Below, piece after piece: positions 1-9,466 of a stretch of 64,000 nt of DNA (the first letter of the stretch is position 1; each line of letters begins with the position of its first letter). A program made the translations under genes and the position numbers. Under the pieces are notes generated by a model. The model saw only the letters and a list, made by a program, of their open reading frames with translations, was not told the DNA's origin and searched no databases. The stretch is taken from the NCBI RefSeq assembly GCF_001591505.1, contig NZ_BCVA01000023.1:1-64000 (forward strand), read 5' to 3'. This DNA comes from Neobacillus niacini NBRC 15566 (GTDB lineage Bacteria; Bacillota; Bacilli; Bacillales; Cytobacillaceae).

Positions 1-66
1 TGGTAGTTGATTGTTGGCAAGCGACTGGCAAGTCTGGTCTCCTTGCTAACGATCAATATAAAAAAT

Positions 67-143
67 GGTCTGGTAGTTCAGTTGGTTAGAATGCCTGCCT
101 GTCACGCAGGAGGTCGCGGGTTCGAGTCCCGTCCAGACCGCCA
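67..143 (+). tRNA. tRNA-Asp (GTC)
   Basis: A complete cloverleaf is visible: the acceptor stem GGTCTGG pairs with CCAGACC, the D-arm carries AGTTCAGTTGGT, the anticodon loop is CTGTCAC with anticodon GTC, and the T-arm has GGTTCGAGTCCC. The 3' CCA is encoded. It lies 7 bases ahead of tRNA-Phe, so the two are probably processed from one transcript, perhaps the end of a longer tRNA cluster that begins before the window. Confidence 0.97.
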
Positions 144-150
144 TACATAT

Positions 151-223
151 GGCTCAGTAGCTCAGTCGGTAGAGCAAAGGACTGAAAATCCTTGTGTCGG
201 CGGTTCGATTCCGTCCTGAGCCA
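151..223 (+). tRNA. tRNA-Phe (GAA)
   Basis: The acceptor stem GGCTCAG pairs with CTGAGCC, the D-arm is AGCTCAGTCGGTAGAGC, the anticodon loop is CTGAAAA with anticodon GAA, and the T-loop is GGTTCGATTCC. The CCA end is encoded. It is the last gene of the tRNA pair and is followed by a strong terminator. Confidence 0.97.
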
Positions 224-233
224 TTATAAAGGG

Positions 234-262
234 GAAGCTTACAAATTGTAAGCTTCTTTTTT
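234..262 (+). terminator. Rho-independent terminator of the tRNA pair
   Basis: An 11-bp perfect stem (GAAGCTTACAA at 234-244 with TTGTAAGCTTC at 246-256) is followed directly by six T residues. Confidence 0.85.
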
Positions 263-265
263 ATT

Positions 266-291
266 TGTAACAATTGTAATGCTTATGTAAT
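266..291 (+). promoter_or_regulatory. Putative WalR binding site
   Basis: Three hexamers of the WalR type lie in tandem: TGTAAC at 266-271, TGTAAT at 275-280 and TGTAAT at 286-291. The last two are separated by exactly 5 bases and so match the established WalR (YycF) consensus TGTWAH-N5-TGTWAH. The site is about 325 bp upstream of the M23 hydrolase gene, further than usual, in an AT-rich non-coding stretch (263-616) where I see no other gene. Since walR lies just downstream, a regulatory loop is plausible, but the match is by eye only. Confidence 0.5.
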
Positions 292-616
292 AAAATATCC
301 AAATATTTACAGCGTCTTATCGAAGTGTGTCTTTATTTGTAAAATATGGTCATAAACTAATACTTTTACAAAACATTGGTATAATAACTTTTACCTACTA
401 ATATAGGAGAAATATCATAGATTAGCACCTATCATTACAACTCCTATGAATGTAGTAAAATGTCAGGTATTATACAATTTTGTTACATTATCAAGACTAA
501 TCGCTATTTTTTTAAAAATTATGGTAAAGTTATAAAGTAGAAAAAGAGGGAAATTTCTTTTGTAGTGATAAAGTACTAGATTTAGAGAGTTGTTTCCGTA
601 ATTTAGGAGGATTCCA

Positions 617-2080
617 ATGTTATTTTTTAATAAAGGAAGTAAATCAAGTAAATTCGTGAAAAAACAATCCTTGAAAACTGCTGTTATGACAGCGTTTACC
701 GCTTCCGCACTATTAATTAGCAGTGTTTCAGCTAGTGCTGCAGGATCAATTAAGTTAACAACGGTGTACCATGTATACCATAATCAACAATATATAGGCA
801 CTGTTTCGAATAAAGAGGTTGTTGAAAAAATTGTCGAAGAAAAAGCAGATCAGTTTCAAGAATCCACTAAGGATTTAAACCTAGAATTTGGCTCTGATAT
901 TGAGTACATAAAAGAACAGGTTTTTCATTCAACAGCAAATGATACAAAAACGATTCAAGACCTTGAGAGTGTTATCCAGCTCCAAGCTGAAGCTTCCTCC
1001 ATCGTCATCGATGGACAGGCGGTTGCTTTCTTAGAAAACCAAGAAACTGCAGAAGATGTTATTAATCGGCTTAAACTTAATTATGTAACTCAAGCTCAAC
1101 TAGATGAATTAGAAGCTAGAAAATCTGCACCTATAACAGAGTTACCCGCATTGAAGGAAAATGAAACTCGTATATTAGACGTAAGAGTATCTAAAAATGT
1201 TTCATTTGATTCAGAAAAAGTAACGCCAGACAAAATTATGTCTGCTGAAGAAGCAGCTACCTTTTTACAAAAGGGGACGTTAGAAGAAAAGAAATATGCT
1301 GCCCAACCTGGTGATGTTCTAGGGACGATTGCCAATAATCATGGCTTAACTTTAGCAGAATTTCTTGCATTGAATCCAGGTCTTACAGAGGGGTCTGTTG
1401 TAAATATTGGCCAAGAGGTTAATGTGACAGCTTTAAAGCCATATCTTGAGATTATTGTTGAGAAAGAAGAAAATCGAAAAGAAGCTATTCCGTTCGCAAA
1501 TCAAGTAGTAGAAGATGGTAATATGCCAAAAGGCGAAACAAAAGTACAGCAAGAAGGTAAGAATGGAGAACGTTCTGTAAATTATCGTGTTTCAACACAA
1601 AATGGTGCAACCATCAGCAGTGTAGTCACAAGTGAGACGGTACTTGCAGAGCCCGTTAATCACATTGTTGTAAAAGGTACAAAGGTGATTCCTTCACGTG
1701 GTAGTGGCAATCTTGCATGGCCAACTGTTGGAGGTTATATATCCAGCCAGCAAGGTCAAAGATGGGGCAGAGCCCACAAAGGAATTGATATCGCTAGACC
1801 TAGCAATCGAACCATAAAGGCAGCTGATAATGGTAAGGTCGTATCTGCGGGCTTTGATAACGGCGGCTATGGTAACAAAATTGTTATTGATCACCAAAAT
1901 GGTCTGCGCACCGTATATGCTCACCTGGCATCCATTAATGTTAGTGTTGGACAAACGGTTTCACAAGGCTCAGCTATTGGTGTAATGGGCTCAACTGGAA
2001 ACTCAACTGGAGTACATTTGCATTTTGAAGTGTACAAAAATGGGGCCCTTCAAAATCCATTAAATTATGTTCATCAATAA
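617..2080 (+). CDS. Secreted M23 peptidase with LysM and G5 domains
   Basis: This 487-residue protein is probably a cell-wall endopeptidase acting on peptidoglycan cross-links outside the membrane. An N-terminal hydrophobic signal segment (about residues 19-42) is followed by a region of unknown fold, a LysM domain (about 226-272), a G5 domain (about 275-353) and a C-terminal M23 domain (about 380-480). The Zn site is visible as HxxxD (H387, D391) and HxH (H467, H469). The start has an AGGAGG ribosome site 6 bases upstream. It sits directly before walR, as in several Bacillaceae, and a WalR-like box precedes it, so it is likely a WalRK target. It is transcribed separately, with its own terminator. 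The architecture is certain from the motifs; the exact bond cut is not known. Confidence 0.9.
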   Translation: MLFFNKGSKSSKFVKKQSLKTAVMTAFTASALLISSVSASAAGSIKLTTVYHVYHNQQYIGTVSNKEVVEKIVEEKADQFQESTKDLNLEFGSDIEYIKEQVFHSTANDTKTIQDLESVIQLQAEASSIVIDGQAVAFLENQETAEDVINRLKLNYVTQAQLDELEARKSAPITELPALKENETRILDVRVSKNVSFDSEKVTPDKIMSAEEAATFLQKGTLEEKKYAAQPGDVLGTIANNHGLTLAEFLALNPGLTEGSVVNIGQEVNVTALKPYLEIIVEKEENRKEAIPFANQVVEDGNMPKGETKVQQEGKNGERSVNYRVSTQNGATISSVVTSETVLAEPVNHIVVKGTKVIPSRGSGNLAWPTVGGYISSQQGQRWGRAHKGIDIARPSNRTIKAADNGKVVSAGFDNGGYGNKIVIDHQNGLRTVYAHLASINVSVGQTVSQGSAIGVMGSTGNSTGVHLHFEVYKNGALQNPLNYVHQ

Positions 2081-2091
2081 TTAAACAATAC

Positions 2092-2124
2092 AAAAGAGTC
2101 TCTACTAGTACTAGAGGCTCTTTT
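2092..2124 (+). terminator. Terminator after the M23 peptidase gene
   Basis: A hairpin with arms AAAAGAGTCTCTA and its near-perfect complement (one G-T wobble) ends in a T run. It separates the hydrolase gene from the wal operon. Confidence 0.75.
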
Positions 2125-2239
2125 GGTGTTAAATACTACTAATAGATGAATTACAGTTGAAACCATGGTAAAGTAAATTAGAGTAGAAATGCCATTTAAC
2201 TGATTCAATAGATTATTTAAAAACAAAGGAGCAATGGGT

Positions 2240-2950
2240 ATGGAAAAGAAAATTCTCGTAGTGGATGATGAAAAACCGATTGCGGATATTTTGCAGTTTA
2301 ACTTAAAAAAAGAAGGTTACGATGTGTACAGTGCTTATGATGGAAATGAAGCACTGGCCATGGTAGAAGAAGTACAGCCAGACTTAATTCTCTTAGATAT
2401 TATGCTGCCATTAAAGGATGGAATGGAAGTTTGCCGTGAAGTCCGTAAGAAATACGATATGCCGATTATTATGCTGACAGCAAAAGACTCAGAAATCGAT
2501 AAAGTATTAGGTCTCGAGCTTGGTGCAGATGATTATGTGACAAAGCCTTTCAGCACAAGAGAACTAATTGCAAGGGTAAAGGCAAATTTACGCCGTCATC
2601 AAGTGGTTGTCTCTCAAGCAGATGAAGAAGTCGAAACAAATGAAATTGAAATTGGCTCCCTTACGATTCATCCAAATGCATATGTCGTTTCAAAACGCGG
2701 TGAAACAATAGAATTAACACATCGTGAATTTGAATTGCTCTACTATTTGGCTAAACATATCGGTCAGGTTATGACAAGGGAACACCTGCTGCAAACCGTT
2801 TGGGGCTATGATTATTACGGTGATGTCCGAACAGTAGACGTAACGGTTCGCCGTCTGCGTGAAAAAATCGAAGATAATCCAAGCCATCCTACATGGATCG
2901 TTACCCGCAGAGGAGTGGGCTACTATTTGCGTAACCCTGATCAGGAGTAA
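2240..2950 (+). CDS. walR: WalR, essential cell-wall response regulator
   Basis: This is the OmpR-family response regulator of the WalRK (YycFG) system, which matches autolysin and wall synthesis to growth. The receiver domain (about 1-120) has the acidic pair after LVVDDE, the phosphoacceptor Asp in LILLDIMLP, and the KPF lysine. The winged-helix domain (about 130-230) ends with [10 protein letters not shown] place the start at ATG 2240, since AAAGGAG at 2225-2231 is 8 bases away; the in-frame ATG at 2234 is too close. It is the first gene of walRKHIJ, and its stop codon overlaps the region of the walK start. Confidence 0.97.
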   Translation: MEKKILVVDDEKPIADILQFNLKKEGYDVYSAYDGNEALAMVEEVQPDLILLDIMLPLKDGMEVCREVRKKYDMPIIMLTAKDSEIDKVLGLELGADDYVTKPFSTRELIARVKANLRRHQVVVSQADEEVETNEIEIGSLTIHPNAYVVSKRGETIELTHREFELLYYLAKHIGQVMTREHLLQTVWGYDYYGDVRTVDVTVRRLREKIEDNPSHPTWIVTRRGVGYYLRNPDQE

Positions 2951-2958
2951 TGCCCCAC

Positions 2959-4782
2959 ATGAATAAGGTTAGTTTTTTTCGCTCTATACACGTAAAATTT
3001 GTCATTATCTATGTCCTGCTTATTTTAGTGGCGATGCAAATCATCGGCGTTTATTTTGTCAGGCAGTTAGAAGATACATTAAGGACAAATTTTCAAAATT
3101 CCTTAAAGGAACGTGTTAATTTACTTGCCTATAATGTAGTCGAAGAGATGGAAAAGAAAAGAACGCCTGAAGACCCTACTCTTGAAGAAGAAATCAGAAA
3201 AATACTGCGTGATTTTGAATCGGCAGATATATCTGAAGTGAGTGTAATAGAGGGTAAGACTCGAAAGATTATTGGGACATCAGATCCGAATCAGGGTGTC
3301 GTAGGACAACGTACCACGGAACTCCTCATTACCCAATCCCTTAATTTAGAGGAAGATCAAAGTAATATTCGAATTGAGCCCCATAACCTTCATCGTATTT
3401 GGGTACTATCTACTCCAATTAAGTCGGGGGATAAAGTAATTGGTGCCATCTATCTTGTGGCAAAAATAGAAAATGTTTTTACCCAAATGAAAACCATTAA
3501 TGGGATATTTGCCACAGGCACTGGTATTGCCTTAGCGATTACAGCGATATTAGGAATACTTCTCGCCCAGACGATCACCAGACCAATTGTTGATATGCGA
3601 AAGCAGGCATTGGCGATGGCAAAGGGGAACTTCTCGCGTAAAGTCAAAGTATACGGTCAGGATGAAATCGGTACTTTAGCGATGACCTTTAACAATTTAA
3701 CAAAAAAATTGCAGGAAGCACAGGCAATGACCGAAGGAGAAAGAAGAAAGCTTTCTTCTGTTTTATCGTATATGACAGATGGTGTTATTGCGACTGATCG
3801 TAAAGGCAGAGTGATCTTAATTAATGATCCAGCGGCAGAAATGCTGAATGTTTCACGTGAAACAGTTCTCTCACAGCCAATCGTTTCTTTATTAGGGCTA
3901 ACGGATACCAATACATTTGAAGATTTATTAGAGGAAAAAGAATCATTAATTCTTGATTATAGTACGAAAAAGGAACCTTATATCCTCCGTGCCAATTTCT
4001 CAGTCATTCAAAAAGAGACGGGTTTTGTTAATGGTTTGATTGCCGTCCTTCATGATATAACGGATCAGGAGAAAATTGATGCGGAAAGAAGAGAGTTTGT
4101 GGCCAATGTATCACATGAGTTACGAACTCCGCTTACAACGATGAGAAGTTACTTAGAGGCATTGGCAGACGGTGCATGGAAGGATGAAGAAATTGCGCCC
4201 AATTTCCTGGAAGTAACGAGGACGGAAACAGAAAGAATGATTCGATTAGTCAATGACCTCCTTCAACTCTCTAAATTGGATAGCACGGATTATCGACTTA
4301 ACAAGGAATGGGTTAACTTTGTCGATTTTTATCATCGAATCATCGACCGGTTCGAAATGGCCAAGCAGCAAAATGTAAGCTTCAAAAGGCAGCTGCCGGA
4401 CCATGCTATTTTTGTAGAAATAGATGAGGATAAAATGACACAAGTTCTTTACAATATCATCTCAAATGCAATGAAATATTCTCCCGAAGGCGGACAAATT
4501 ACTTTTTCGATTAAAGAGGAAGAAGAAAAAATTATTGTCAGTGTTTCGGATCAAGGTGTAGGGATTCCAAAGGAGAATATCAGCAAAATCTTTGATCGTT
4601 TTTATCGTGTTGATAAAGCAAGAACGAGAAAGTTAGGCGGTACAGGATTAGGCTTGGCCATTGCAAAAGAAATGGTAAATGTTCATGGCGGTATGATTTG
4701 GGCTGCCAGTGAAGAGGGAAAAGGAACGGAAATTTCTTTTTCACTGCCATATGAGCAAACGGAAGAGGATGAATGGTCATGA
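2959..4782 (+). CDS. walK: WalK, sensor histidine kinase
   Basis: This is the membrane kinase partner of WalR. From the N-terminus there are a transmembrane helix (about 13-34), an extracellular sensor domain, a second helix (about 180-203), a HAMP domain, a PAS domain (about 262-370), a HisKA domain with the phosphoacceptor motif SHELRTP, and a HATPase domain with N, G1 and G2 boxes (GTGLGLAI). At about 607 residues it has the usual length. ATG 2959 gives the family start MNKV and suits the AGGAG at 2943-2947; the upstream ATG at 2950 is only 2 bases from that site. Its stop overlaps walH as ATGA. Confidence 0.96.
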   Translation: MNKVSFFRSIHVKFVIIYVLLILVAMQIIGVYFVRQLEDTLRTNFQNSLKERVNLLAYNVVEEMEKKRTPEDPTLEEEIRKILRDFESADISEVSVIEGKTRKIIGTSDPNQGVVGQRTTELLITQSLNLEEDQSNIRIEPHNLHRIWVLSTPIKSGDKVIGAIYLVAKIENVFTQMKTINGIFATGTGIALAITAILGILLAQTITRPIVDMRKQALAMAKGNFSRKVKVYGQDEIGTLAMTFNNLTKKLQEAQAMTEGERRKLSSVLSYMTDGVIATDRKGRVILINDPAAEMLNVSRETVLSQPIVSLLGLTDTNTFEDLLEEKESLILDYSTKKEPYILRANFSVIQKETGFVNGLIAVLHDITDQEKIDAERREFVANVSHELRTPLTTMRSYLEALADGAWKDEEIAPNFLEVTRTETERMIRLVNDLLQLSKLDSTDYRLNKEWVNFVDFYHRIIDRFEMAKQQNVSFKRQLPDHAIFVEIDEDKMTQVLYNIISNAMKYSPEGGQITFSIKEEEEKIIVSVSDQGVGIPKENISKIFDRFYRVDKARTRKLGGTGLGLAIAKEMVNVHGGMIWAASEEGKGTEISFSLPYEQTEEDEWS

Positions 4783-6101
4783 AATATGAAAATAGTAAAT
4801 CAGCGATCTTAACCTTTCTCGTTCTGGTTAGTATTGTTTTAACTTGGAATCTTTGGACGTACCAGCCCAATTTTGACATTATGAAAAATAATAATTATGT
4901 GGAAGAAGTAACGTTAAAAGAAAAACTCGATCTTCACCAAATTATTAGTCCGGACCTTGTTCTTTTTCATCGAGATGACCAGCATTTTGGGACCACAAAT
5001 GCAGTAGATCTTGATAAAATTATGAGTGAAATAAGAGAATGGTCTATCTATGATGTAAAAGATTATTCGGAAAATGTAAGGGACATTAAAGAATTAGTTC
5101 ATGGAAATGGAAATGCTGAACTTGTATTTCCAGCAGATGTGCCTATCGAAATCTACCGAAGTGTATTAAAATTTGAGGAGAAGAAAATTCCTGCTTTCAA
5201 TTTTAATCGAATTGTTATTAATGTTGAGAATTCAGAAAAGGCAAACGGTACGGTGTACTTTGTTTCTTCTGATTATCAGCAAGTTTATATTAGTCATATT
5301 TCACCAAGTTTATTAAACGATTTTAACCGTAATTTTTTTAGAAATGCTGAGCAGTACCAGCCTTATTTCTCCTTTGACGCTTCAGAACAACGGAAGGTCT
5401 TTATCCCTGATGGAAAGCTGGAAATGATGGAATTCACCTATTTACCTGTGGTGTTAAACTCAGAGGCGTTCAAAGAGGCATTGTTTAGTGACCCCAATTT
5501 CGTACAAAGGGGCACTGTCTTAGGGGTAGAAGAGTTTAGTGACGTCTCCAGTAAGATGACAGTGAATAATGATACCAATATGCTGCTCTATGTGAACCCT
5601 ACAGGAGGGCCCAATTATGTGGACAACTCTTATGATTTATTAAAGAGGAGTATTGATTTCATTAATGGACATGGAGGCTGGACAGATCCTTATCGTTATG
5701 TAGCAAAGGATGAAAAAAGAAAATCTGTTAAATTCCGTTTATATAGTATCGATGGCTATCCCGTCTTCAATGAAAGCGGGATGTCAGAAATTGAAGAAGT
5801 ATGGGGCAGAGATGAAATTACGAAATACGTTAGACCTAATATATCTTTAGAGCTTCCATTAACTACAGAAATGGTAAAGGTAACCCTTCCATCCGGTACT
5901 TCTGCATTGGAATTTCTCAAAAGCCGAAAGAATTTTAAACCGGAATTACTAGAACAACTCGTTTTAGGATATCGGATGTCAAAGGACACAAGCGAAAATA
6001 AACTGATTCTCCTAGAGCCGGCTTGGTTTTATCGATATAACCAAACATGGGGACAAATCACGAAGGAAGACCTGGGGGGATTGCTGCGTGGATTGGAGTA
6101 A
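4779..6101 (+). CDS. walH: WalH (YycH), WalK regulator
   Basis: WalH is a membrane-anchored extracellular protein that, with WalI, modulates WalK through transmembrane contacts (known for B. subtilis and S. aureus). The sequence has a single N-terminal transmembrane helix (about 9-27) and a long extracytoplasmic domain; the length of about 440 residues fits the family. I choose ATG 4779, which overlaps the walK stop as ATGA and has AGAGGA 9 bases upstream; ATG 4773 in the same frame is less well placed. The next gene overlaps its end by 14 bases, so translation is probably coupled. Confidence 0.93.
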   Translation: MKYENSKSAILTFLVLVSIVLTWNLWTYQPNFDIMKNNNYVEEVTLKEKLDLHQIISPDLVLFHRDDQHFGTTNAVDLDKIMSEIREWSIYDVKDYSENVRDIKELVHGNGNAELVFPADVPIEIYRSVLKFEEKKIPAFNFNRIVINVENSEKANGTVYFVSSDYQQVYISHISPSLLNDFNRNFFRNAEQYQPYFSFDASEQRKVFIPDGKLEMMEFTYLPVVLNSEAFKEALFSDPNFVQRGTVLGVEEFSDVSSKMTVNNDTNMLLYVNPTGGPNYVDNSYDLLKRSIDFINGHGGWTDPYRYVAKDEKRKSVKFRLYSIDGYPVFNESGMSEIEEVWGRDEITKYVRPNISLELPLTTEMVKVTLPSGTSALEFLKSRKNFKPELLEQLVLGYRMSKDTSENKLILLEPAWFYRYNQTWGQITKEDLGGLLRGLE

Positions 6102-6885
6102 AATAAAAACAATCTTTATCATCACGTTTTTGATTTTAGACGTCTATCTCTTGTTTCAATTTATGAAGATCCGGGACGCTAATAAATACGAATACATTAC
6201 ACCAACCTCCATTGAAGAAATGCTAGAGGTAGATGAAATCAGCTATAAGGAACTGCCAAAAGGTCCATTTAAGGATCAGTATCTAAGTGCAAAGCCAAAG
6301 TTGTTTACGAAGGATGATACGACTAAACTAAAGGGACAAACCACGTCTCTTAAGGAACCTAGCACGTCTCTGCATGTCAAATTAGATAAACCAATTCCTT
6401 TAAACGCAAAATTTGAGGCAGCTGATATTACTGCTTTTATAAAGGATAATGTGTTGTATGGTGACCACTATCAATTTTGGAAGAAGGATGATAAGAAAAA
6501 CATCATCACCTACTTTCAACATTATGAGAATATGACGTTATATGAAAATTTAAGCGGCATGCTTACATTTCATATTGACGACAATAACCAAATTGTATCT
6601 TATGAACAAACGTATTTAGAGGATATTGAAAAAATGACAGAAAAGGAGGAAATCCTCCCTCCTTTAAAGGCATTAGAAACCTTACACCAAAAAGGTGTGC
6701 TGAAGCCAAAAAGTAAAATTACAAAGGTTGAACTGGGCTATTCCTCATTAATTCAGCTTTCAGCTTCACAAGCGTTAGCGCCAACATGGCGTTTTGTGGT
6801 GGATGATCATGAAAGTCTGTTTGTCAATGCATTAGAAGGACAGATTATAGAATTTAACAGCGATGAAAATAGGGATGTGGAGTGA
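6088..6885 (+). CDS. walI: WalI (YycI), WalK regulator
   Basis: WalI is the partner of WalH: one N-terminal transmembrane helix followed by an extracytoplasmic domain. The N-terminus MDWSKIKTIFIITFLILD is typical of YycI. Translation starts at GTG 6088, inside the end of walH, with the ribosome site GGGGGGA 7 bases upstream. At 265 residues it is slightly shorter than some homologues. Its function follows from family and gene order. Confidence 0.93.
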   Translation: MDWSKIKTIFIITFLILDVYLLFQFMKIRDANKYEYITPTSIEEMLEVDEISYKELPKGPFKDQYLSAKPKLFTKDDTTKLKGQTTSLKEPSTSLHVKLDKPIPLNAKFEAADITAFIKDNVLYGDHYQFWKKDDKKNIITYFQHYENMTLYENLSGMLTFHIDDNNQIVSYEQTYLEDIEKMTEKEEILPPLKALETLHQKGVLKPKSKITKVELGYSSLIQLSASQALAPTWRFVVDDHESLFVNALEGQIIEFNSDENRDVE

Positions 6886-6891
6886 AATCAA

Positions 6892-7686
6892 ATGTCATTA
6901 CGTTATAGCATTTTAGCGAGCGGAAGTACGGGGAATTCGCTTTATGTTGAATCAGACGAGCATTCCTTTTTAGTAGATGCCGGTTTTAGCGGGAAACAAA
7001 TGGAGGCATTTTTTCAGCATATAGATCGTGATATAAGTAAATTATCAGGAATATTTGTTACTCATGAACACAGCGACCATATAAAAGGGATTGGCGTGTT
7101 AGCACGTAAATATAAGCTGCCAGTTTATGCAAATGAAAATACATGGCGTGCAATGGAGCGGTTAGTCGGGGATATCCCTACTGAACAAAAAATGATTTTT
7201 AGCACAGAAAGTGTAAAAAGCTTTGGGGCAATAGATATTGAATCTTTTGGAGTATCGCATGACGCGGCAGAACCCATGTTTTATGTATTCCACCACTCGG
7301 GTAAGAAATTGGTCTTGATTACAGATACGGGCTATGTGAGCGACAGGATGAAAGGAATCATTTCAAATGCAGATGCCTATATTTTTGAATCCAATCATGA
7401 TGTTCAAATGTTAAGAATGGGTAGATATCCTTGGAATATAAAACGAAGGATTCTAAGCGATCTTGGACACGTTTCAAATGAGGATGCGGCGATTGCTATG
7501 AGTGAGGTCATCGGAGACAATACCAAACGAGTGTACCTTGCCCACTTAAGTCTCGACAACAATATGAAAGACTTAGCAAGAATGTCAGTAGCCCAGACAC
7601 TTCAGAGTCAGGGGCTAATCGTCGGTGAGGGGTTTGATCTCTATGACACGGACCCTAAAGTACCTACTATTTTAACTGCAGTTTAA
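6892..7686 (+). CDS. walJ: WalJ (YycJ), metallo-beta-lactamase fold protein
   Basis: This cytoplasmic metallo-beta-lactamase-fold protein is the last gene of the wal operon. The metal-binding motif HEHSDH is clear ([10 protein letters not shown], near residue 60), with further ligands in VSHDA and ITDTGY. Family members have been linked to nuclease activity and to coordination of cell division and DNA replication, but the physiological substrate is not settled. The length of 264 residues is normal. It starts 6 bases after walI. Confidence 0.94.
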   Translation: MSLRYSILASGSTGNSLYVESDEHSFLVDAGFSGKQMEAFFQHIDRDISKLSGIFVTHEHSDHIKGIGVLARKYKLPVYANENTWRAMERLVGDIPTEQKMIFSTESVKSFGAIDIESFGVSHDAAEPMFYVFHHSGKKLVLITDTGYVSDRMKGIISNADAYIFESNHDVQMLRMGRYPWNIKRRILSDLGHVSNEDAAIAMSEVIGDNTKRVYLAHLSLDNNMKDLARMSVAQTLQSQGLIVGEGFDLYDTDPKVPTILTAV

Positions 7687-7726
7687 AGAATAGCTGAAGC
7701 GCCTAGGCGTTGAAGCTAGACCATTT

Positions 7727-7770
7727 AAAGAACAAAGATACCTCAATGTTGGTATCTTTGTTCTTTTTTT
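7727..7770 (+). terminator. Terminator of the wal operon
   Basis: A 16-bp perfect stem (7727-7742 with 7751-7766, arms beginning AAAGAACAAAGATACC) is followed by a T run. It ends walRKHIJ before the protease gene. Confidence 0.88.
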
Positions 7771-7854
7771 TATAAAATAGTTTTGGACAGAGTATAATTG
7801 TAACTATAAGCCAAAATATTAATTAGTTGCTTATGAAAGGGAGACGTGGTGAAA

Positions 7855-9084
7855 ATGGGTTACTATGATGATCATTCACAAGGGCGTAACCAAAAGATGA
7901 ATAGGAACAGAGGCAGTTTTCTACTTGCAAGCATTGTTGGTGCGATACTTGGGGCAATGCTAGTTGTTATTTCAATTCCGGCATTATCGAATCAAGGTTT
8001 CCTTCCTTACAATGTACAGCCCAATCAAAGTGAATCTGCAGGGACAAATGATAATCAAGATAATTTTATTCAGCAGCAAGTGTCATACGATGTAAATACG
8101 GATACGACAAAAGCCATTGATAAGGCTGCCGATGCGGTAGTTGGGATTAATAATATACAAACATCAAATTTTTGGTACGACGAGGGCGGAGACAACCAAG
8201 GACCTGCGGGTACCGGGTCAGGTGTCGTTTATAAAAAAGCAGGAAATAAAGCTTTCGTTGTAACCAACCAGCATGTAGTTGAAGGAGCTACACAGTTAGA
8301 GGTAACCTTAAATGATGGCACGAAGATACCTGCTAAACTTCTCGGTGGAGATGTTTGGACGGACTTAGCTGTTCTTGAAATTGACGCAGCTAAAATTAAT
8401 AAAATTGCTGAATTCGGTAACTCGGATGCCTTAAAGATGGGTGAGCCGGTAATGGCGATTGGAAATCCATTAGGTGCTACCTTTTCAGGATCGGTTACAC
8501 AAGGCATTATCTCAGGGATTAATCGGACAATCCCGGTTGATATTAACCAAGATGGAATTATGGATTGGCAGGCAGAGGTATTGCAAACAGATGCAGCTAT
8601 TAATCCTGGTAACAGCGGTGGTGCCTTAATTAATATTGCTGGACAACTTATAGGGATTAACTCAATGAAAATTGCCCAAAATGCTGTTGAGGGGATTGGA
8701 TTATCTATCCCGATTAATTACGCAAGACCCATCATTAATGACTTAGAACAATTTGGCGTGGTCAAACGGCCATATATGGGAGTCGACTTAAAGTCAGTGG
8801 CTGAAATTCCTGGTTACTATCAAGAAGAAGCATTAAAATTACCAAGGGATATTACTTATGGAGTTGCTCTTCGTCAAGTTGTACCGAATTCACCGGCTGC
8901 ACAGGCTGGGTTACAAGAGCTGGATGTCATTGTAGAGATGGATGGAAAAACCATACATGACGTAATTGATCTCAGAAAGCATCTATATCAAGAGACAAAA
9001 ATTGGCGATCAAATGAAAATCAAATATTATCGAGAAGGAAAACTGCAAACGACCACGATTACCTTAGCGGAAGACAGGTCGTAA
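7855..9084 (+). CDS. htrC: HtrA-like membrane serine protease (HtrC/YycK type)
   Basis: This is a membrane-anchored trypsin-like protease with a PDZ domain, probably for quality control of exported proteins. A transmembrane helix (about 20-43) precedes a protease domain with the triad His140 (TNQHVVEG), Asp170 (TDLAVLEI) and Ser254 (GNSGGAL), and a C-terminal PDZ domain (about 305-400). The start is ambiguous: GTG 7846, GTG 7849 and ATG 7855 are in frame, and AAAGGGAG ends at 7843. I prefer ATG 7855, which gives MGYYDD, but GTG 7849 is possible. It follows the wal operon as in Bacillus and has its own terminator. Confidence 0.9.
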   Translation: MGYYDDHSQGRNQKMNRNRGSFLLASIVGAILGAMLVVISIPALSNQGFLPYNVQPNQSESAGTNDNQDNFIQQQVSYDVNTDTTKAIDKAADAVVGINNIQTSNFWYDEGGDNQGPAGTGSGVVYKKAGNKAFVVTNQHVVEGATQLEVTLNDGTKIPAKLLGGDVWTDLAVLEIDAAKINKIAEFGNSDALKMGEPVMAIGNPLGATFSGSVTQGIISGINRTIPVDINQDGIMDWQAEVLQTDAAINPGNSGGALINIAGQLIGINSMKIAQNAVEGIGLSIPINYARPIINDLEQFGVVKRPYMGVDLKSVAEIPGYYQEEALKLPRDITYGVALRQVVPNSPAAQAGLQELDVIVEMDGKTIHDVIDLRKHLYQETKIGDQMKIKYYREGKLQTTTITLAEDRS

Positions 9085-9090
9085 ATGGGA

Positions 9091-9126
9091 AAGCAGAAAG
9101 GTGTAATCGCACCTTTCTGCTTTTTT
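9091..9126 (+). terminator. Terminator after htrC
   Basis: The stem GCAGAAAGGTG (9093-9103) pairs with CACCTTTCTGC (9110-9120) and is followed by six T residues. Confidence 0.88.
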
Positions 9127-9205
9127 ATGGTATAGTGGTTGATTGTATGAAGTAGTTTGGATAGTAAATAATAAGAGAAAAAGTATACGGGAAGGAGACG
9201 TTAAA

Positions 9206-9364
9206 TTGATCTATTGCTGTGAGGAACATGTAGATTTGGCATTGGATAGCGTTGTGAATGAATTTGAAACGTTTCCAGTTTTATCAAAAACAACTGGGGA
9301 TAACTTATCAACAGGTTGTGAATATTGCCAAAATAGAGCTGTATATATTGTGGCGAACAAATGA
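9206..9364 (+). CDS. CxxH/CxxC small putative zinc protein
   Basis: This protein of about 52 residues carries a CCEEH motif near the start and CEYC near the end, as in the Bacillus CxxH/CxxC protein family (BA_5709 type), a conserved neighbour of rlmH. The two motifs probably form one zinc site. I set the start at TTG 9206 because AAGGAG (9192-9197) lies 8 bases upstream; no ribosome site fits the longer frame that opens at 9143. The function is unknown. Confidence 0.75.
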   Translation: MIYCCEEHVDLALDSVVNEFETFPVLSKTTGDNLSTGCEYCQNRAVYIVANK

Positions 9365-9376
9365 TTCCATACAAGA

Positions 9377-9466
9377 TGTGGATAAAAAATGTGGACATGT
9401 GGATAACTTTTGTGGATAAGTTGTTTGTAAACTGTTTGTAACATCAAAAAAGAGGGTTGTGGATTG
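9377..9466 (-). promoter_or_regulatory. DnaA box cluster
   Basis: Three perfect DnaA boxes (TTATCCACA on the minus strand) lie at 9377-9385, 9398-9406 and 9411-9419, all in one orientation. Partial matches are at 9390-9398 (TGTGGACAT) and 9458-9466 (TGTGGATTG), and TTATCAACA at 9305-9313 is a one-mismatch box in the opposite orientation. They fill the gap in front of rlmH. Such oriC-proximal clusters in Bacillus bind DnaA; here binding is inferred from sequence only. Confidence 0.7.

Noticed and set aside
7..219. 70-residue open frame at the window start
   Set aside because: It runs through both tRNA genes and has no ribosome site.
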